Part shown: positions 6,592-7,584 of the stretch, in pieces
How the letters are laid out: the number at the start of each line of letters is the position of its first letter
Position numbering within the stretch: the first letter of the stretch is position 1
From: Clostridia bacterium
Lineage (GTDB): Bacteria > Bacillota > Clostridia > Christensenellales > Aristaeellaceae
Length of the DNA: 7,584 bases
Assembly: GCA_900754755.1 (NCBI GenBank)
Contig: CAAEEC010000303.1
Coordinates: 1 to 7,584, forward strand
Direction of reading: 5' to 3'
Program-made: the position numbers and the translations under genes
Notes under the pieces: generated by a model
What the model was told of the DNA's origin: nothing
The model's input: only the letters and a program-made list of their open reading frames with translations
The model's database searches: none

Positions 6592-6727
6592 CGTTTTTAT
6601 CTATTTGAGTTTTTGTCTTTTCGCGCTTTTTGCGCACTACAAAACATGGCACGCACCCTTTCTGTTCGCGCCACGCTTTCCCACTCCCCGCGCTCATAGC
6701 AGCACACGCCGCTCTTCCGCACGGGTT
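6592..6727 (-). other. Long 5' leader of the EAL gene
   Basis: The predicted transcription start near 6727 leaves about 136 nt of untranslated leader before ATG 6591. It has a GC-rich first half. The second half carries a candidate upstream ORF and a GCGC-AAAAA-GCGC hairpin. I looked for a c-di-GMP-I (GEMM) riboswitch consensus and did not recognise it. The length and the missing ribosome site suggest control at the RNA or translation level. Confidence 0.35.
6597..6647 (-). CDS. Candidate 16-codon upstream ORF / leader peptide
   Basis: The ATG at 6647 has an AAAGGG-type ribosome site 8 nt upstream (around 6656-6661, minus strand). It encodes MFCSAQKARKDKNSNR, ending with TAA at 6599-6597. 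The stop lies 5 nt before the ATG of the EAL gene, which has no ribosome site of its own. That arrangement suits translational coupling by re-initiation. The peptide is small, basic and hydrophilic and matches nothing I know. It could equally be a chance ORF, since the evidence is only the start context and the spacing. Confidence 0.3.
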   Translation of the reverse strand: MFCSAQKARKDKNSNR

Positions 6728-6774
6728 ACATATAGTATATCACATTATAGAATTGCACGTAACACCAAACCCGT
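6721..6774. repeat. Inverted repeat bracketing the EAL-gene promoter
   Basis: ACGGGTT (6721-6727) and AACCCGT (6768-6774) form a perfect 7-bp inverted repeat 40 bp apart. Inside them is a second overlapping pair, GTTAC (6725-6729) and GTAAC (6759-6763). Together they enclose the -35 and -10 boxes. This could be a pair of half-sites for a looping regulator, or chance. Confidence 0.3.
6734..6762 (-). promoter_or_regulatory. Promoter of the EAL-methyltransferase unit
   Basis: Read on the minus strand, TTACGT (6762-6757), a 17-nt spacer, then TATACT (6739-6734) preceded by TGA gives an extended -10 promoter. A TATAAT also occurs inside the spacer but has no -35 partner at a good distance. The predicted start near 6727 gives the EAL gene separate control from the upstream diguanylate cyclase, although no terminator divides them. 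Confidence 0.6.
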
Positions 6775-6802
6775 AAACATTCAATAAAAAGGGATAAAAC
6801 GC

Positions 6803-7584
6803 TCAATCCGCCACATACCGGTTCTTGCCCTGCGCCTTGGCGGCATAGGCGCGCAGATCCGCCACATGGGCCAAAGTGTTGTAATCCGTTCCTTCTTCCG
6901 GCGCAAAAGCCACGCCAATGCTGCAAGACATGGCATATTTGCCTTCTTCGCTCAGGCGCTCAATGCATTCGCACAGCCGCCGCGCGCAATACACCGCCTG
7001 ATCGCGGCTGTGCAGTTCCGGCAGAAAAACGACAAATTCATCGCCGCCCACGCGGCCGCACAAATCTTTTTCCCAGAGCTGATTGCGCAACACCTGCGCC
7101 ACGCTGCGCAAAAGATCGTCGCCCGCCTGGTGGCCCATCGTATCGTTCACGGTTTTAAAGTTGTCCAAATCGATAAAGAGCAGCGCGGCCGTTACGCCCA
7201 CTTCCAGCGCGCGCGTAATGCGCTCATAAAGCGCGCCATAATTCAAAATGCCCGTGAGCGAATCCCGCTCCGCCAGCAAAAGCGCCTCGCGAAGCGCTTC
7301 GCTGCGCTGTTTGTTTTCATAATAAACATCCGTCACGTCCGTGCGCACCAGCAGAATCATCTGCGCATCCCGGTCGTAATAGCGGTATTCCAGGCGCTTG
7401 CGCGTGTAACCACGGCCTTCCTCCATTACGCCCGCGGTAAAAGCATGCACGCCTTTTTTCTCCAATTGTTCCAACACGCGGCCGATGCGCATTTCCCGAA
7501 TCGTCATCTCCTGATCTTCGGGTACCACAAAATTGCGCGCGTATTCCACCAACGCCGCGTCGTAATCATCGCACACCGTGGGCG
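6803..7584 (-). CDS. Diguanylate cyclase with PAS-like sensor (5' end outside window)
   Basis: The frame is open at the right edge of the window and ends at TGA 6805-6803, giving about 259 visible residues. Numbers below count from the Val codon at 7576. Residues about 5-88 look like the second half of a PAS domain (VVPEDQEM, ending in ILLVRTDVTDVYYENKQ, with the DVT motif common at PAS ends). A linker helix (90-103) leads to an intact GGDEF domain: DSLTGILNY (105-113), FIDLDNFKTVND (134-145), GHQAGD (148-153), RVGGDEF (175-181), and a C-terminal KAQGKNRYV. It should make c-di-GMP from two GTP. The inhibitory I-site position reads WEKD (168-171) instead of RxxD, so allosteric product inhibition is probably absent. 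No terminator separates it from the EAL gene downstream. Confidence 0.93.
   Translation of the reverse strand, partial: PTVCDDYDAALVEYARNFVVPEDQEMTIREMRIGRVLEQLEKKGVHAFTAGVMEEGRGYTRKRLEYRYYDRDAQMILLVRTDVTDVYYENKQRSEALREALLLAERDSLTGILNYGALYERITRALEVGVTAALLFIDLDNFKTVNDTMGHQAGDDLLRSVAQVLRNQLWEKDLCGRVGGDEFVVFLPELHSRDQAVYCARRLCECIERLSEEGKYAMSCSIGVAFAPEEGTDYNTLAHVADLRAYAAKAQGKNRYVAD

Noticed and set aside
6332..6697. 121-codon minus-strand frame starting in the EAL leader
   Set aside because: It has no ribosome site and runs out of frame through the start of the EAL gene, giving a Gly/Arg-rich product typical of a shadow.
6592..6727. A c-di-GMP riboswitch in the leader of the EAL gene
   Set aside because: The context is suggestive, but I could not find the conserved GEMM core or a class II pseudoknot pattern by eye. 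A covariance-model search would settle it.

Overview
This window reads as a chromosomal stretch of a moderately GC-rich Firmicute, probably a gut-type Clostridia. The case rests on: a short Lys-rich Sec signal peptide on the alkaline phosphatase; a YibE/F membrane protein (a Firmicutes/Actinobacteria-type family); strong AGGAGG-like ribosome sites; AT-rich promoters with TGn-extended -10 boxes set in GC-rich coding DNA; and compact rho-independent terminators. No mobile element, tRNA, rRNA or CRISPR array is visible. The taxonomic guess is inference from style only.

Left part, plus strand. The window opens with the last 44 codons of a gene that looks like a ThuA-type (trehalose-utilisation-like) protein, closed by a perfect 13-bp stem terminator. 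An approximately 370-nt AT-rich non-coding stretch follows, holding two 14-bp palindromes and a promoter. It leads into a complete secreted alkaline phosphatase. A second terminator separates the phosphatase from a complete YibE/F-family multipass membrane protein that shows no promoter of its own, so it is probably reached by read-through. A third hairpin and a near-consensus promoter precede a stand-alone kinase of the aminoglycoside phosphotransferase (APH)/choline kinase fold.

Right part, minus strand, converging on the kinase. In order of transcription it holds: a 5'-truncated diguanylate cyclase (PAS-like region plus intact GGDEF, inhibitory I-site arginine absent); a 211-nt gap with a good promoter, a long leader and a candidate 16-codon upstream ORF; a membrane-anchored protein with a degenerate GGDEF and an apparently complete EAL phosphodiesterase domain; and, 21 nt further on, a SAM-dependent methyltransferase. 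The kinase and methyltransferase meet tail to tail, and the four bases CTAG contain both stop codons.

Taken together, the left side suggests phosphate or sugar scavenging outside the cell. The right side is a c-di-GMP turnover cluster with a maker, a breaker and an attached methyltransferase of unknown substrate. Nothing here is clearly a new system. The items most worth checking are the regulated-looking leader of the EAL gene, the cysteine cluster between its two domains, and the EAL-methyltransferase pairing.
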